Assembly (NCBI GenBank): GCA_963618065.1
Contig: CAVERH010000002.1
Span: forward strand, 60,196 to 124,195
Origin: Suilimivivens sp963618065
GTDB taxonomy: Bacteria; Bacillota; Clostridia; Lachnospirales; Lachnospiraceae
Length of the DNA stretch: 64,000 bases
Direction: 5' to 3'
Every line of letters starts with the position of its first letter. Within the stretch, counting starts at the first letter, position 1. The notes under the pieces were generated by a model. The model had not been told where the DNA came from. It did no database searches and saw only the letters and a program-made list of their open reading frames with translations. Both the position numbers and the translations under genes were made by a program. Positions 14,764-23,741 of this stretch are shown here, in pieces.

Positions 14764-16161
14764 CTATTTTATACTGTTGGCACTGACGGAATTGCTGCTC
14801 ACGGAATTGCCGCTGACCGTGCTCTGCGCTTTAGCGGTGCTGCCCGATACACTGTTACCGCTGACTGTGGAGCTGCTCTCCGGTTCCAGATCCGGGAAGG
14901 AATAAACCATATTTTCATCATCGTCTGCCACTTCTATCGAATAGCTCTTCGTTACATAGCCGGACTTACGGAAGGTAAGGACATGCGTTCCCGCAGTCTT
15001 CGTGTAAGTAACCGGCGCATAACCCTTATACAGGTTGTCCTCGTATACCTCTGCTCCGTCCGGAGTCTGAATGGTAATCGTCGTCCCTTCCTTCTTATCG
15101 GAAGCCCATGAAATATCATTATCCGATACGGAGCTCTTACTCTGGGTCAGATTCATCTGAAGCTTCAATGGCTCTTCACCCGTAATCTCGAAGTACTGGC
15201 TCACCGTATCATAGCCGGAGGCACTGACGGTAAGCTGATGCATTCCTACCGGCAGCTTCAAGGTATAAAACTGGTTAATCAGGTTGTTATCAATGTACAC
15301 CGAGGCGCTCTCCGGTGTAATGTCAAAGGTCACCTGTCCGCTTTCCGGAACCGGCTTTTCGATATCTCCCAGATCCAGTATCGTGATCTCATCCCGGCGG
15401 ATCTCCACCTCACGGATCTCATTAAGAAGATCTGTTGTCAACCGTACCTGATAGCTGCCCTCTGGTACAGAAAACAGCATTTCCGGCGAAACCTGTGAAA
15501 TTACCGTCTGTCCAATCTCAATCCAGCCACCAACAAAATACTCCTCATTCTTAAGCTCCAGATAACCATGTCCACGATCCACACGGATGCTCAGAACCTC
15601 CTGTCCAATCCCCTGCATGGAAATGACATCCTGATTTAAAACCTGATCCGGCAGGATCTCCTCCTGTCCGGAAAAAACAAGGAGCCGGTCACTTAAATGG
15701 TATTCCTCCTGACCAACCGTAATCGTCCGGTTTGCGGTATTCATGCTGAATTTCCGGATATCTCCATAATTCCATGAATCCGGATTGATCTGCAAGGATC
15801 CCATCTTTTCCATATTACTGTTATAAGCAAGCGTCACAATACTTCCCGGAATAAGCTGATCCACGGTCAGAGGACCGCCATATTTATCCGTAAGTACAGC
15901 TGCTCCATCATAGGTAAGCGTCTTTTCTTCCCTTTGATTCAACTCACAGATCGTAATCGTCTGCGCTTCTTTATCCACACGCTTAACCACTCCGGAAGCA
16001 CTGGATACGTAAATATCCACCGGCTCCTCCTGCGTATTCTCAAAAGAGCTCTCAAATGTGGATTCCTGCGCAAGTCCGGTACTGCTGCATCCTGTTGCGG
16101 CAAGACATAATACCGTACACAATGTGATAATTTTATTTCGTTCCTTTCGAAATTTCTTCAT
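14764..16161 (-). CDS. Lipoprotein with two PEGA domains and Ser-rich tail
   Basis: About 465 residues. A lipobox (LAATGC) near residue 25 marks an outer-face lipoprotein. An N-terminal beta-rich region (about 45-270) is followed by two PEGA domains (about 280-335 and 355-415; TPDGAEVYEDNLYKGYAPVTY), which are surface-layer/glycan-associated modules. The C-terminus is a low-complexity Ser/Val/Asn tail of repeated VSGNS/VSSNS units. I take the ATG at 16161, with GAGG six nt upstream, over the one at 16173. It ends 13 nt before the LytTR regulator start, so it is probably the first gene of a lipoprotein-regulator-kinase operon and a candidate sensor accessory. Confidence 0.82.
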   Translation of the reverse strand: MKKFRKERNKIITLCTVLCLAATGCSSTGLAQESTFESSFENTQEEPVDIYVSSASGVVKRVDKEAQTITICELNQREEKTLTYDGAAVLTDKYGGPLTVDQLIPGSIVTLAYNSNMEKMGSLQINPDSWNYGDIRKFSMNTANRTITVGQEEYHLSDRLLVFSGQEEILPDQVLNQDVISMQGIGQEVLSIRVDRGHGYLELKNEEYFVGGWIEIGQTVISQVSPEMLFSVPEGSYQVRLTTDLLNEIREVEIRRDEITILDLGDIEKPVPESGQVTFDITPESASVYIDNNLINQFYTLKLPVGMHQLTVSASGYDTVSQYFEITGEEPLKLQMNLTQSKSSVSDNDISWASDKKEGTTITIQTPDGAEVYEDNLYKGYAPVTYTKTAGTHVLTFRKSGYVTKSYSIEVADDDENMVYSFPDLEPESSSTVSGNSVSGSTAKAQSTVSGNSVSSNSVSANSIK

Positions 16162-16199
16162 AAAGTACCTCATATCTTATCTGAAAATACCACATTTAT

Positions 16200-16251
16200 A
16201 TAACTAATACCATGCAGTCTGCTTATAATTTGCATGACTCTGATTAGTTAC
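16200..16251. repeat. Palindromic mini-element carrying the 3'-end motif
   Basis: TAACTAAT at the left end pairs with ATTAGTTA at the right, and CATGCA with TGCATG inside, over about 50 bp. The right end is a variant of the dispersed motif (TCTGATTAGTTAC, 16239-16251) and contains the stop codon of the CotS-like gene. Confidence 0.6.
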
Positions 16252-17222
16252 AAGTATACTCCACGATAATGCTCGAGGAAAGTCTTTTTTTCCTCTTCCA
16301 GATCCAGAAGCCGGTAAAGCTTCTCCATATTCTTCATCGGTATCCATGCCTTACCTGAATTATAGTAAAAATTAGCTATTTTCCAGAATTTCTCCGGATA
16401 GGCAAGTCTTCCATACAGATGAAGCTTCTCCGCATCCGTAAGCGGACGAACCTTTTCATATTCCCCAATCAGTTGAAATGCAAGCTTTTCCTGCCAGGAT
16501 GTTTTCTCTAAAATCTTACGTAGAAACAGCCCGAGATCCCTCGTCATGTCCCCAATGGCACACTTCTCAAAATTAATCAAAAAGGTCTTCTCCTGTTCGA
16601 TCAGGATATTATGATACTGAAAATCCCCATGACAGATCCCGGAAGGTACAGACAATGCCGCAAACTTCTGCATTTCCTCTTCAATCTGAAGGGCCTGTTC
16701 AAAAAAGTAAGTATAGTTCTGCATAAGCAGAATTTCAAAATCCGACTTCTGGCTTCTTGTCTTCAAAAAACGCCGGATCTTCTTCAATTCCCTGGTACGG
16801 CGGTTAAATTCCAAAGCAGAATTCTCCGGTATTTCTACGGGCGCATTCCCCTCCTGCCAGAGCTGCGTCCTATGAAGCTGCGCCAATGCCCGGACTGCCT
16901 GATTACAGTTTCCGGAATCCTTCAGATCACATTCCCTGCCGGCAAAATATGTCTTAAGAACATAGGCCGTCCCGTCAAAGTCCATGGTCAGAAGCTCTCC
17001 TTCTTTATTCTTAAGGATCTGCTCTGCCGGAAACTGTTGTCCATGAAGAAGCTCTAAAACCTCATTCTGCAGAAGGATTTTGTTTCTTCTTTCCATATAT
17101 TCTTTAAAAATCAGTATTCCCTGATTTGTTTCACAAAGAATAGCGCCCCGCCCCTTCGTGGTGCGAAGCACTTCTACATCATAATTGTCAAGCAGCGAAA
17201 CGCATCTGTCGTTCACATTCAA
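16248..17222 (-). CDS. CotS-like spore-coat kinase-fold protein
   Basis: 324 residues with the aminoglycoside-phosphotransferase/CotS fold: catalytic loop-like CHGDFQYHNIL (about 218) and a metal-site region FLINFEKCAIGDMTRDLG (about 238). Members of the CotS/YutH group are linked to the spore coat in endospore formers. The Asp expected in the second motif (IDFE) is Asn here (INFE), which may weaken or abolish phosphotransfer. The TAA stop lies inside a dispersed repeat motif. It follows the CCA transferase gene by 50 nt, same strand. A small-molecule kinase role cannot be excluded. Confidence 0.72.
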   Translation of the reverse strand: MNVNDRCVSLLDNYDVEVLRTTKGRGAILCETNQGILIFKEYMERRNKILLQNEVLELLHGQQFPAEQILKNKEGELLTMDFDGTAYVLKTYFAGRECDLKDSGNCNQAVRALAQLHRTQLWQEGNAPVEIPENSALEFNRRTRELKKIRRFLKTRSQKSDFEILLMQNYTYFFEQALQIEEEMQKFAALSVPSGICHGDFQYHNILIEQEKTFLINFEKCAIGDMTRDLGLFLRKILEKTSWQEKLAFQLIGEYEKVRPLTDAEKLHLYGRLAYPEKFWKIANFYYNSGKAWIPMKNMEKLYRLLDLEEEKKTFLEHYRGVYL

Positions 17223-17272
17223 TCCCCCTAACCACTGTCATGGTCTATCCTATGAACGATTCCGGCAAAGTA

Positions 17273-18610
17273 TTACTGTTTTGCCACAGACAATAAATAT
17301 TCTTTTGTATTTCTGGAAGGATCTTCAATTACAAGCGCCAAAAGCTCCTTTAATTTCACGCCGACCTGCGGGCCCTCCGGAATACCGGCCTCCCGGATCA
17401 GATCACTTCCCGTCACTGCAAGCTGCTTCAAGGAAACGCACTCCCTGTTGGCAACGATATCTTCATATATTTCCTTTAATTTTACAATCTCCTGTTCCTT
17501 TTCCTGACGCTTATACATACTTTGCGCCAGCGTATCTGCCTCCCGTACTTCAAACAGCAGCGGGAAAATATCATCACCGATCTTATTTACCGCACGGCGT
17601 ACGCTTTTCCGTGACAGTTCAATACGGACATCATGGTATCTGACCAGATTCGTGACATAATAAATGGATTTATTGTCAAATTTCAGGCGCCGCATAATCT
17701 TCTGTGCATAAGCAGCCGAAATTTCCGGATGACCATGGAAATGATTGATTCCGTGCTCATCAATGGTAATCGCATCCGGCTTTCCCATATCATGGAACAG
17801 CATTGTAAGACGCAATACCTTGTCCGGACGGATCTCACACATGGAATGCAGAATATGCTCTCCCACCGTATAACAATGATGGGGATGATTCTGATCCGTT
17901 GTCATACAGACATCAAATTCCGGAAGAATAACCTTCGTAATTCCGGTTTCATACGCAATCCGCAGATAATCCGGATGAGGAGAAGTCACCAGCTTCACAA
18001 GCTCCGTCTGGATCCTCTCTGCACTGATGTTTTTCAGATTCGGTGCAAGCACCTGAATGGCAGCCGCCGTCTGCTCTTCGATCTCATACCCGAGCTGTGC
18101 CGAAAACCGTACCGCACGCATCATCCGCAGTGCATCTTCCGTAAAACGCTCTATCGGATTCCCTACGCAGCGGATCACCCTTTTCTGAAGATCCCCTGTT
18201 CCGTCAAAAGGATCCACCAGTCCCTGTTCGTCGTTGTAAGCCATGGCATTGATGGTAAAATCCCGCCGCTTCAGATCTTCAATTAAATTCGAGGTGAAAA
18301 TAACCTCTCTGGGATGACGGCAGTCCTCATATTCCCCGTCAATCCGGTAGGTCGTGACTTCATAGCCAATGCCATGCAGCATAATGGTCACCGTACCATG
18401 CTTGATTCCGGTATCGATCGTATGGGAAAACAACTCCTTGATCTGCAGGGGCTTTGCCGAGGTCGTAATATCATAATCTTCGGGAATTCTTCCAAGAACC
18501 GAATCACGAATACAGCCGCCTACAGCATATGCTTCGTAGCCGGCTTCCGTAATCGTTTTTATGATCTGTTTCACTTCTTCGGGTAATTCAATTTGTCTGA
18601 TTGGACTCAT
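17273..18610 (-). CDS. cca: CCA tRNA nucleotidyltransferase
   Basis: 445 residues. The class II nucleotidyltransferase head has GGCIRDSVLGRIPEDYDITT (catalytic Asp pair), RRDFTINAMAY and the EDALRMMRAVRFSAQLGY motif. An HD domain (MLFHDMGKP, HCYTVGEH) and a C-terminal helical region follow. The enzyme adds or repairs the 3' CCA end of tRNAs. The HD domain suggests the phosphatase-containing form. It lies 33 nt after the proline-tRNA synthetase gene, so the two tRNA genes may be co-transcribed. Confidence 0.95.
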   Translation of the reverse strand: MSPIRQIELPEEVKQIIKTITEAGYEAYAVGGCIRDSVLGRIPEDYDITTSAKPLQIKELFSHTIDTGIKHGTVTIMLHGIGYEVTTYRIDGEYEDCRHPREVIFTSNLIEDLKRRDFTINAMAYNDEQGLVDPFDGTGDLQKRVIRCVGNPIERFTEDALRMMRAVRFSAQLGYEIEEQTAAAIQVLAPNLKNISAERIQTELVKLVTSPHPDYLRIAYETGITKVILPEFDVCMTTDQNHPHHCYTVGEHILHSMCEIRPDKVLRLTMLFHDMGKPDAITIDEHGINHFHGHPEISAAYAQKIMRRLKFDNKSIYYVTNLVRYHDVRIELSRKSVRRAVNKIGDDIFPLLFEVREADTLAQSMYKRQEKEQEIVKLKEIYEDIVANRECVSLKQLAVTGSDLIREAGIPEGPQVGVKLKELLALVIEDPSRNTKEYLLSVAKQ

Positions 18611-18643
18611 TCCTTTTACTTACCTGTATTGCAAAGGGAAGGC

Positions 18644-20074
18644 TTAATAAGCTCTTCCCCAATATACCATTTTCTTTGCGGGTTTGCCGCAGTATACACA
18701 CTTATCGGACAGACATTCCTGATGGAACGGCATGCAGCGGCTGGTTACTGCCATGTTTTCCTTAATTGCCTCTTCACAGCTTGTCTCACCACACCACATT
18801 GCCTTTACGAATCCGGTTCTGGTTTCGAAGATTTCTTCAAACTCTTCTCTGGTTGCTGCGGTATAAGTATGGGATTCTACATGCTTTCTTGCTTTCTCCA
18901 ACATATCGGACTGCATCTGCTTTAACAGTGCATCTACGGTTTCCGCAAGCTGATCCAGTTCTACCTCGATCTTTTCTCTGGTATCACGACGGCAGATGAC
19001 ACACTTTCCTGCCTCCATATCCTTCGGTCCGATTTCCACACGAAGCGGAATTCCACGCATTTCCTGTTCGGAGAATTTCCATCCGGGACTCTTGTCGGAA
19101 TCATCGACCTTTACACGGAAGTTACTTAATACTTCCTTTAATTCGTTTGCCTTTTCAAGAACGCCTTCCTTCTTCTGCTGAATCGGAATGATCATAACCT
19201 GTGTAGGTGCAATCTTAGGAGGAAGCACCAGTCCGGAATCATCACCATGAACCATGATGATCGCACCGATAATTCTGGTGGACATTCCCCAGGAAGTCTG
19301 ATGAACATATTTTAATTTGTTATCCTTGTCTGTAAACTGGATGCCGAATGCTCTCGCAAAGCCGTCACCAAAGTTATGGCTGGTTCCGGACTGAAGAGCC
19401 TTACCATCATGCATCAGTGCTTCAATGGTATAAGTTGCTTCTGCACCTGCGAATTTCTCTTTCTCGGTCTTACGTCCTTTAATTACAGGAATTGCAAGTA
19501 CTTCTTCACAGAAATCTGCATAGACATTCAGCATCTGCTCGGTACGTGCCTGTGCCTCTTCAGCGGTTGCGTGTGCGGTATGTCCTTCCTGCCATAAGAA
19601 CTCTCTGGAACGTAAGAAAGGTCTGGTTTCCTTTTCCCAACGGACAACGCTGCACCACTGGTTATATACCTTCGGCAGATCACGATAAGACTGGATATCA
19701 TTCTTATAAAAATCACAGAACAGTGTCTCAGAAGTAGGTCTGACACACATTCTCTCCGGAAGGGGATTCAATCCGCCATGGGTTACCCAGGCTACTTCCG
19801 GTGCGAATCCTTCTACATGATCCTTTTCCTTTTCAAGTAAGCTTTCGGGGATAAACATTGGCATGTATACATTCTCTACTCCAACTGCCTTAAAGCGGTC
19901 ATCAAGCTGTCTCTGAATGTTCTCCCAGAGGGCATATCCTGCCGGCTTGATTACCATACAGCCCTTGACATTGGAATAGTCAATTAATTCTGCTTTCTTA
20001 ACTACATCGGTGTACCACTGCGCAAAATCCTCATTCATCGAGGTAATTGCTTCTACTAACTTTTTCTCTGCCAT
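18644..20074 (-). CDS. proS: Prolyl-tRNA synthetase, short archaeal/eukaryotic type
   Basis: 476 residues, the length of the short class II ProRS lacking the editing insertion. Motif 2 (RPTSETLF; RWEKETRPFLRSREFLWQEGHTAHAT) and motif 3 are present, with the typical C-terminal zinc-binding-like domain (CVICRRD; CVYCGKPAKKMVYWGRAY). I place the start at ATG 20074 (MAEKKLVEA), with AGAGGAGA just upstream. The frame stays open for 52 more codons to 20230, but that stretch is the repeat at 20133-20309 and is not family sequence. Confidence 0.96.
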   Translation of the reverse strand: MAEKKLVEAITSMNEDFAQWYTDVVKKAELIDYSNVKGCMVIKPAGYALWENIQRQLDDRFKAVGVENVYMPMFIPESLLEKEKDHVEGFAPEVAWVTHGGLNPLPERMCVRPTSETLFCDFYKNDIQSYRDLPKVYNQWCSVVRWEKETRPFLRSREFLWQEGHTAHATAEEAQARTEQMLNVYADFCEEVLAIPVIKGRKTEKEKFAGAEATYTIEALMHDGKALQSGTSHNFGDGFARAFGIQFTDKDNKLKYVHQTSWGMSTRIIGAIIMVHGDDSGLVLPPKIAPTQVMIIPIQQKKEGVLEKANELKEVLSNFRVKVDDSDKSPGWKFSEQEMRGIPLRVEIGPKDMEAGKCVICRRDTREKIEVELDQLAETVDALLKQMQSDMLEKARKHVESHTYTAATREEFEEIFETRTGFVKAMWCGETSCEEAIKENMAVTSRCMPFHQECLSDKCVYCGKPAKKMVYWGRAY

Positions 20075-20132
20075 GTTATTCTCCTCTGTCCGGCTATTGT
20101 TCACTGCTAAGCCGTTTATTTTTACTCTGTCA

Positions 20133-20309
20133 GGCTCACGAATCCGTGCTTCGCACTCTTCATCCTGCTTCGCAGCCGCTTGTTTTTCTTTGGCTGTCTG
20201 GCTCACGAATCCGTGCTCCGCACTCCTCATCCTGCTTCGCAGGATATTCGTTCGCTAATGATGCAAGAAAAACAAATGTCTGCTCCGCAGCCGCTTGTTT
20301 TTCTTTGGC
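20133..20309. repeat. Dispersed intergenic repeat in two partial copies
   Basis: GGCTCACGAATCCGTGCT begins at 20133 and again at 20200, a 67-bp unit in which 43 bp continue with few changes. The end block, about 27 bp of CTTGTTTTTCTTTGGC type, occurs at 20169-20195 and 20283-20309. Part folds as AAGAAAAACAA against TTGTTTTTCTT, giving a terminator-like hairpin near 20264-20304. Confidence 0.7.
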
Positions 20310-21808
20310 ATCATTATATTACACCATTTTACGCCCATTGCCAATAGGATAATGAGAAATGGGAGATTCAATACGTTCGCAAAACTAACCATATTATGTA
20401 CCAAATAACAGATTACCGCAACTGCAATACTGATACTGTACGGATTTTTGGCTTGTTTTCCGGTTTTATAAACATAAGTGATAAAAATACTCAGATAGCT
20501 GATTGTTCCGACAATTCCATGATTCACAAGCATTGTCAGAATCTCGTTATGGGCATTCGTCAGCCGTTCATTACCAAAATACTGCCGCAATTCGTCTGCC
20601 ACCTGTGGGATGGAATAAGCATAAGCTGAAAAGCTGTCCTGCCCGACGCCCACCAGCTTTTGTAAAGGTGTCATCTGCGTAAGGATCATCATTGCTGCCC
20701 GGTACGTCATTCCGCGTCCATTGCCCCAGGAATCATCTCCCCACGGCAGCCGGTCATAAAGCTCCGACAGTTCCATTCCTTTGGAAACACAAAAATAACT
20801 GTAAAGCATCACAATAGCTACACCGGCAACAAGGATTCCACCAAGAATAAACAACGCCCTCCGTGTCCACCTGCCGGTCTGCTCTTTATACTTCATCAAA
20901 ATCCAGACTGCCCCAAGAAACAGCCCTCCTATTACGAACAAGTAAACCGTCAGGCTTCCACCGGTAAAATACCCACACAGATTCTCAGTATCATACCGGT
21001 ATCCGTCCGGAATAAGCATCCGCATAAGCCGGATGATCTGTGCTGATAAACACCATATTCCCCACAAAATCATGAGCCGTGGCATTCTTCTTTTTTCATA
21101 AGAAGCCAGCCAGAAAAGTGCCGAAAATACGCCTGCAAAAAACAAAAACACACTGCTGCCTCCCTGACCGAAGCCTGCTGCAAAGCCAAGCAACGTAATC
21201 ACAGCACTAAAAGCTGTCATTCCTTTTTCTTCTGATAAAAGAAAAAGCGATGCACTCACTGCTGTGAAAATCACAAGATACCCGGTAAACCAGTTAATAT
21301 TGCCAAGTGTGGACAGAAAACCCGGATCACGGATTTCCAACGGAATCAGATATATGGAAAACCGATCCAGAATCCCCAGCAGGAAAATCACTCCGGAAGC
21401 GAATAATGCAAGATAAAGAATCCATTTGTCGGGCCTCCACAAAAGCCGGATCATCAGATACAGCAGACACAATACGCCATAGAGTGCCAATCCCATATTC
21501 CAGCCTTCTGTCCCGAACAATGCTTCCTTACGGTCTACCGCCAGAAGAAAGGTAAGAAACAGCGTTCCCACAAATACGAGGATGCTGATATCCGTTGCCT
21601 GAAGATGCAGGCTCTTTTCTTTGAGCTCTCGGATCAGTTGGATCACGAAAAATAAAAGCAAAACTGCTGCCGCACTTAAAGAAATGCGGATCCAGAAGGA
21701 GTACTTCACTTTTCCGATCTCCACATATCCTTCTTTCATATAGAAGGGATACACAACAAACAGCAGTAATAAATATGCAGTTACTAGTAAATTAGCTGTC
21801 TTTTTCAT
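20255..21808 (-). CDS. O-antigen ligase-like polytopic membrane protein
   Basis: 517 residues with about 11-12 transmembrane helices and a large loop near 330-410 ending in NERLTNAHNEILTMLVNHG, the conserved pattern of the Wzy/WaaL O-antigen-ligase superfamily. In Gram-positives such proteins are tied to attachment or polymerisation of envelope glycans. The substrate is unknown. Its start overlaps the end of the YtvI-like gene by 17 nt. The last ~15 residues (KKNKRLRSRHLFFLHH) come from the repeat at 20133-20309, so the native C-terminus has been replaced or extended. Confidence 0.78.
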   Translation of the reverse strand: MKKTANLLVTAYLLLLFVVYPFYMKEGYVEIGKVKYSFWIRISLSAAAVLLLFFVIQLIRELKEKSLHLQATDISILVFVGTLFLTFLLAVDRKEALFGTEGWNMGLALYGVLCLLYLMIRLLWRPDKWILYLALFASGVIFLLGILDRFSIYLIPLEIRDPGFLSTLGNINWFTGYLVIFTAVSASLFLLSEEKGMTAFSAVITLLGFAAGFGQGGSSVFLFFAGVFSALFWLASYEKRRMPRLMILWGIWCLSAQIIRLMRMLIPDGYRYDTENLCGYFTGGSLTVYLFVIGGLFLGAVWILMKYKEQTGRWTRRALFILGGILVAGVAIVMLYSYFCVSKGMELSELYDRLPWGDDSWGNGRGMTYRAAMMILTQMTPLQKLVGVGQDSFSAYAYSIPQVADELRQYFGNERLTNAHNEILTMLVNHGIVGTISYLSIFITYVYKTGKQAKNPYSISIAVAVICYLVHNMVSFANVLNLPFLIILLAMGVKWCNIMMPKKNKRLRSRHLFFLHH

Positions 21809-22853
21809 AATCCCCAGTATACCACAAAAATTTCAGAGTTTCACAAATAATTACCAGGGAAAGAGGTCCTTTAACCACTCCTGCAACACCAAACAGATGG
21901 ACTCCCGCAAACACGGAAAATAAAATCCCAATCGGCCAGATTCCAACCTTATCGCCAATCAGCCGTGGTTCAAGCATTTCCCGGATCAGTGCACACAATG
22001 CATACAGTCCAACACAGACAATCGCTTTCCAGTATTCTCCGGTAAAAAAGTAAATGGCTCCGAGAGGAAGCAGCATAATTCCCGTCCCGATAAAGGGTAA
22101 CATGTCCATAAAACCAGTCAGGAATCCATAGAAAACTGCCCCAGTCATGCCAATAAGACTTAAGGTAGCAGCACATAAGACACTGATGATCAGCAGAATA
22201 ATCAATTGCGCCCGGAGAAATGTTTTCAGATAAACCACTACCTTCCGGAACACTTCACGGATCCCCCGAAACTCCGGTGTCTCAAACTTCCTGGCTATTT
22301 CTCCGTAATCTTTAACCAAAAGCATTACCGCAATAAAAACAACTGCCAGAAATGCAAAGCAGGAAACAATGCCTTTCATATAGGTAACTGACTTTCCCAT
22401 AACCATCGGCATAATGTTGGTCTGGAAATTATCTGCAAAAACCGCAATCTGTTGGACTACAAAGTATTGCAGCTTCTGTCCATTGCAGCCGAACAGCTTT
22501 TCCAGATTGTCACAGCAGCAGGAAAGTGCTGTTTCCCAATTGGAAAAATAAGCCGGAATCCGGCTAAAGAGATCACCCCCGCCATTCATCACCACGAAAC
22601 TAAAAATCCATAAAATCCAGATAAAGAGGATAACCCAGATCGTAAGCAGGAGACCTGCCACAAAGGATTTTTTAAACCCGGTTTTTTGATGGACACGTTC
22701 AATATAGGGGTTCATCGCCCAGACCATCAGAAAGGCTGCTAAAAATGGTGTAACAAACGGGCTGAGATATTTCATAAAAAGGTATGTGCCTGAAACCGTA
22801 AGGAAGAATTGTGTCGTTTTCTGATGAAAGAACTGCTGCATAAAAATACCCAT
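21792..22853 (-). CDS. YtvI/AI-2E transporter family membrane protein
   Basis: About 353 residues with seven to eight transmembrane helices and the family pattern (SPFVTPFLAAFLMVWAMNPYIE near the start; LPFIGTGIMLLPLGAIYFFTG; EPRLIGDKVGIWPIGILFSVFAGVHLFGVAG). YtvI is the sporulation branch of this family. The transported substrate is not established. Start is uncertain: no good ribosome site precedes ATG 22853 (MGIFMQQ), 22841 or the upstream 22901. The downstream O-antigen-ligase-like gene overlaps it. Confidence 0.8.
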   Translation of the reverse strand: MGIFMQQFFHQKTTQFFLTVSGTYLFMKYLSPFVTPFLAAFLMVWAMNPYIERVHQKTGFKKSFVAGLLLTIWVILFIWILWIFSFVVMNGGGDLFSRIPAYFSNWETALSCCCDNLEKLFGCNGQKLQYFVVQQIAVFADNFQTNIMPMVMGKSVTYMKGIVSCFAFLAVVFIAVMLLVKDYGEIARKFETPEFRGIREVFRKVVVYLKTFLRAQLIILLIISVLCAATLSLIGMTGAVFYGFLTGFMDMLPFIGTGIMLLPLGAIYFFTGEYWKAIVCVGLYALCALIREMLEPRLIGDKVGIWPIGILFSVFAGVHLFGVAGVVKGPLSLVIICETLKFLWYTGDYEKDS

Positions 22854-22940
22854 ACTTTCCGAAACGATGCAGGCTTTGTGCATCGACTGAGTTATAATCA
22901 TAGAGATAGTATGGGTGAATGCTTTATATTCTATGCAGTT

Positions 22941-22987
22941 TTACAGAATTCCGTAACTGTGAGGGTACTGAATAATTACAGAATTCC
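22941..22987. repeat. 12-bp direct repeat flanking a motif-bearing insert
   Basis: TTACAGAATTCC occurs at 22941-22952 and 22976-22987 and brackets 23 bp that end in the motif variant TACTGAATAATTAC. The right copy contains the rluA-family stop codon. The layout resembles an insertion with target duplication, but it is very short. Confidence 0.5.
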
Positions 22988-23737
22988 TTCGTTTAAAAAG
23001 GGATCAAACAACTCCTCTTCCGGTTCCTTCTCAAAGACCATTTCCTTATGGGTAACCGGATGCTTAAAGCTAAGCTTATAGGCACATAATGCAACATTTT
23101 TACAGCCAATATCGCGGCTCAGCTCCTTCGACCGGTCAGAACCATACTTGCTGTCGCCAAGCAAAGGCATTCCTGCATTTGACATCTGGGCACGGATCTG
23201 GTGATGACGTCCTGTCAGAAGCTCGATCTCCATAAGGGAAACCTCTTCTCCTTCTTCCAATACCATTAAGGTAGAACAGTGGCGGTAATTCAGAATTGCT
23301 TTCTTTGCATCCGGAAAGGTTGCATTCACAATAAGGGACAGGTTTTCACGTCCATCTTTATATAAGTAATTTTCGAGAGTGTCCCGTTCACGGATCGGAG
23401 TCCCATAAATCAATGCATAATAAAATTTCTTCATGGTTCCGTTCGTAATCTGATTGCTCAGATCCGATGCTGCCTTTTTATTCTTGGCAAATACCAGAAC
23501 TCCGGAAACCGGCTGATCCAGACGGTGAATAAGACCAAGATACGGTTCCTGAAAAGTCTGCTTCTTCACGGCATCCGGTCCATTCTTTCCTGCCATTTCC
23601 TCTTTCTGTGCTTTCACCAGATAGTTCTTCAGTTCACTGACCATGTCCTGCTGCCCGATCCGGGAAGTCTGTGTTGCAATTCCCGCAGGCTTATAGGCGA
23701 CCAGAATGTCGTTATCTTCATATAAAATGTTTTTCAT
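22976..23737 (-). CDS. RluA-family pseudouridine synthase
   Basis: 253 residues. Catalytic motif HRLDQPVSGVLVFAK (Asp of HRLD near residue 73), the nucleotide-binding LTGRHHQIRAQMSNAG and the family start LYEDNDILVAYKPAG are all present. It isomerises uridines in rRNA or tRNA. There is no S4 domain, so the exact target site cannot be named. It ends at a dispersed repeat that supplies the TAA stop. It lies 4 nt downstream of the OmpR-type regulator gene. Confidence 0.93.
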   Translation of the reverse strand: MKNILYEDNDILVAYKPAGIATQTSRIGQQDMVSELKNYLVKAQKEEMAGKNGPDAVKKQTFQEPYLGLIHRLDQPVSGVLVFAKNKKAASDLSNQITNGTMKKFYYALIYGTPIRERDTLENYLYKDGRENLSLIVNATFPDAKKAILNYRHCSTLMVLEEGEEVSLMEIELLTGRHHQIRAQMSNAGMPLLGDSKYGSDRSKELSRDIGCKNVALCAYKLSFKHPVTHKEMVFEKEPEEELFDPFLNEGIL

Positions 23738-23741
23738 ATTT

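Noticed and set aside
20075..20230. 52-codon N-terminal extension of prolyl-tRNA synthetase
   Set aside because: The stretch is repeat DNA and the family start with a good ribosome site is at 20074.
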